Assembly (NCBI GenBank): GCA_023457135.1 | Contig: JAEWMO010000057.1 | Coordinates: forward strand, 1-12,925 | Length of the DNA stretch: 12,925 nt | Source of the DNA: Methanobacteriota archaeon | GTDB lineage: Archaea; Halobacteriota; Methanomicrobia; Methanomicrobiales; Methanoculleaceae | Reading direction: 5' to 3' | In this document: positions 12,069-12,925 of the stretch, piece by piece | Layout of the letters: every line of letters starts with the position of its first letter | Numbering within the stretch: the stretch's first letter is position 1 | Program-made: the position numbers and the translations under genes | Notes under the pieces: generated by a model | The model's database searches: none | What the model was told of the DNA's origin: nothing | What the model saw: only the letters and a program-made list of their open reading frames with translations

Positions 12069-12713
12069 ATGGAGCCTGAAGAAGTACTCCAGATGCCGGT
12101 CATCGGTGAGAAAGCGCCGGAGTTTGACGCGCTGACCACTCACGGCCCCTTGAAACTCTCGGACCTTAAGGGAAAGTGGGTCATCCTCTTCTCCCACCCG
12201 GCAGACTTCACGCCAGTCTGCACGACGGAGTTCATGGCGTTCGCCGCGATCGCCGATGAACTCAAGGCGCTGAACGTCCAGCTCGTCGGTCTCTCGATCG
12301 ACAGCGTCCACTCGCACCTTGCGTGGGTCCGGAACATCAAGGAGAAGATGGGCGTGGAGATACCCTTCCCGATCATCGCCGACCTCGATATGAAGGTCGC
12401 CCGGCGCTACGGGATGCTCCACCCCGGCCAGAGCACCACCTCGACCATCAGGACGGTCTTCTTCATCGACGACAAAGGGATCATGCGGGCCATGCTCTAC
12501 TACCCGATGTCCAACGGCCGTTCCATGCCGGAGATCCTCCGGCTCACAAAGGCCCTCCAGACCTCGGACAAACACGGCATCGCGACGCCGGCGAACTGGC
12601 AGCCGGGAGAGAAGGTCATCGTCCCGCCCCCGAAGACGCCCGCGGAGATCGAGAAGAGGATGAAGGAAGGTTACGAGTGCAAGGACTGGTACCTCTGCTT
12701 CAAGGAGATCTAA
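12069..12713 (+). CDS. Peroxiredoxin, archaeal Prx6-type with C-terminal resolving cysteines
   Basis: This 214-residue protein closely fits archaeal peroxiredoxins such as the Aeropyrum pernix thiol peroxidase. The active site is HPADFTPVCTTEF, with T48, peroxidatic C51 and the conserved arginine R128 (TSTIRTVFFID). The C-terminal extension ends in GYECKDWYLCFKEI, with C204 and C210 in the positions of the archaeal resolving pair. It reduces hydrogen peroxide and organic peroxides in the cytosol, usually as a decamer. It starts 3 bases after the CMD-like stop. ATG 12069 has only a weak SD-like GGAAG, and ATG 12093 (MPVIGEKAPEF) matches the usual family start, so the first eight residues are uncertain. 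It is the last gene of the operon, and a clear terminator follows. The likely electron donors nearby are the Grx-TrxR fusion or desulforedoxin. Confidence 0.94.
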   Translation: MEPEEVLQMPVIGEKAPEFDALTTHGPLKLSDLKGKWVILFSHPADFTPVCTTEFMAFAAIADELKALNVQLVGLSIDSVHSHLAWVRNIKEKMGVEIPFPIIADLDMKVARRYGMLHPGQSTTSTIRTVFFIDDKGIMRAMLYYPMSNGRSMPEILRLTKALQTSDKHGIATPANWQPGEKVIVPPPKTPAEIEKRMKEGYECKDWYLCFKEI

Positions 12714-12717
12714 TCTC

Positions 12718-12745
12718 TGCCGGAAAAAATCCCGGCACTTTTTTT
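12718..12745 (+). terminator. Hairpin plus T-run terminator of the peroxide operon
   Basis: TGCCGG (12718-12723) pairs perfectly with CCGGCA (12732-12737) around an eight-base A-rich loop, and seven Ts follow (12739-12745). It begins 5 bases after the peroxiredoxin stop. Confidence 0.75.
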
Positions 12746-12770
12746 GCCTCCGCACGGGCATACTCCATAT

Positions 12771-12925
12771 ATGACCATTGACGTCCTCGCGTTTGCGACC
12801 TCGCCTCGCCGCCACGGCAACTCCGAGACCTTGCTCGACTGGGTGCTCGAGGCGATGGCCCGGGAGGGAGGGGTCGCTGTCGAGAAGATCGTCATCCCGG
12901 AGGTCGATATCAGGCCCTGCCGCGG
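12771..12925 (+). CDS. Flavodoxin-fold NAD(P)H-dependent FMN reductase / Isf-like protein (partial, 3' end outside window)
   Basis: From ATG 12771, 51 codons are visible before the window edge. The FMN loop is LAFATSPRRHGNSETLLDWV (6-25), and the segment VAVEKIVIPEVDIRPC (35-50) ends at C50, which aligns with C49 of the other flavodoxin-fold protein at 10585-11193. The two share GVAVEKI and the same spacing, so they are likely paralogues flanking the peroxide operon. Whether it has the full Isf cysteine motif cannot be seen because the window ends after PCR. No SD precedes the ATG, and no convincing TATA box is visible in the 25 bases after the terminator. Confidence 0.82.
   Translation, partial: MTIDVLAFATSPRRHGNSETLLDWVLEAMAREGGVAVEKIVIPEVDIRPCR

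Noticed and set aside
11847..12815. 322-codon open frame on the minus strand
   Set aside because: It is antisense to the CMD-like and peroxiredoxin genes and runs through the operon's terminator and into the next gene. The composition is arginine- and aspartate-rich without motifs.

Overview
The window looks like chromosomal DNA of a GC-rich methanogenic archaeon, most likely Methanomicrobiales and plausibly Methanoculleus. This is inferred from gene content and signals, not from a search. The signals are AT-rich TATA-like boxes about 27 bases upstream of start codons that lack a Shine-Dalgarno site, an archaeal ATPase of the PF01637/DUF234 type, a DUF2341/PKD surface protein, and an anaerobe's peroxide-defence set (rubrerythrin, desulforedoxin, archaeal-type peroxiredoxin). 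The dense antisense open frames are the usual artefact of high GC.

Left part (1-4673). A partial BofA-like membrane protein, a secreted or anchored transglutaminase-like protein and an HI0933/BaiN-type flavoprotein lie on the minus strand. The flavoprotein is divergent from a secreted PKD + DUF2341 protein, which is followed by a LEA14-like lipoprotein. The lipoprotein gene converges on, and overlaps by 29 bases, a CDP-alcohol phosphatidyltransferase gene.

Middle part (4797-7560). An AAA+ ATPase with a C-terminal PD-(D/E)XK-like region starts at the end of a 39-bp nested palindrome. It converges on a minus-strand pair: a cysteine-rich AbrB-fold regulator followed 16 bases later by an ArsM-type arsenite methyltransferase. 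A 27-bp dyad lies just upstream of the regulator.

Right part (7783-12925) is a redox and oxidative-stress island. It holds a glutaredoxin-thioredoxin reductase fusion, rubrerythrin, a cation diffusion facilitator, a flavodoxin-fold reductase, and a tight four-gene operon: zinc ribbon, 41-residue desulforedoxin, AhpD/CMD-like protein without the AhpD cysteines, and peroxiredoxin. The operon ends at a hairpin-plus-T terminator. A second flavodoxin-fold reductase then begins and is cut by the window edge. A reasonable working model is that NAD(P)H electrons pass through the Grx-TrxR fusion, and perhaps desulforedoxin or the flavoproteins, to the peroxiredoxin and to ArsM. The pairing is inferred from proximity.

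Several genes appear leaderless (TATA centre about 26-29 bases from the first base of the start codon, no SD). This gives start sites 6 to 16 codons inside the longest open frame for the ATPase, the TrxR and the first flavodoxin gene. No tRNA, rRNA, insertion sequence or CRISPR array was seen. No gene-free stretch exceeds 300 bases; the longest is 7502-7782.
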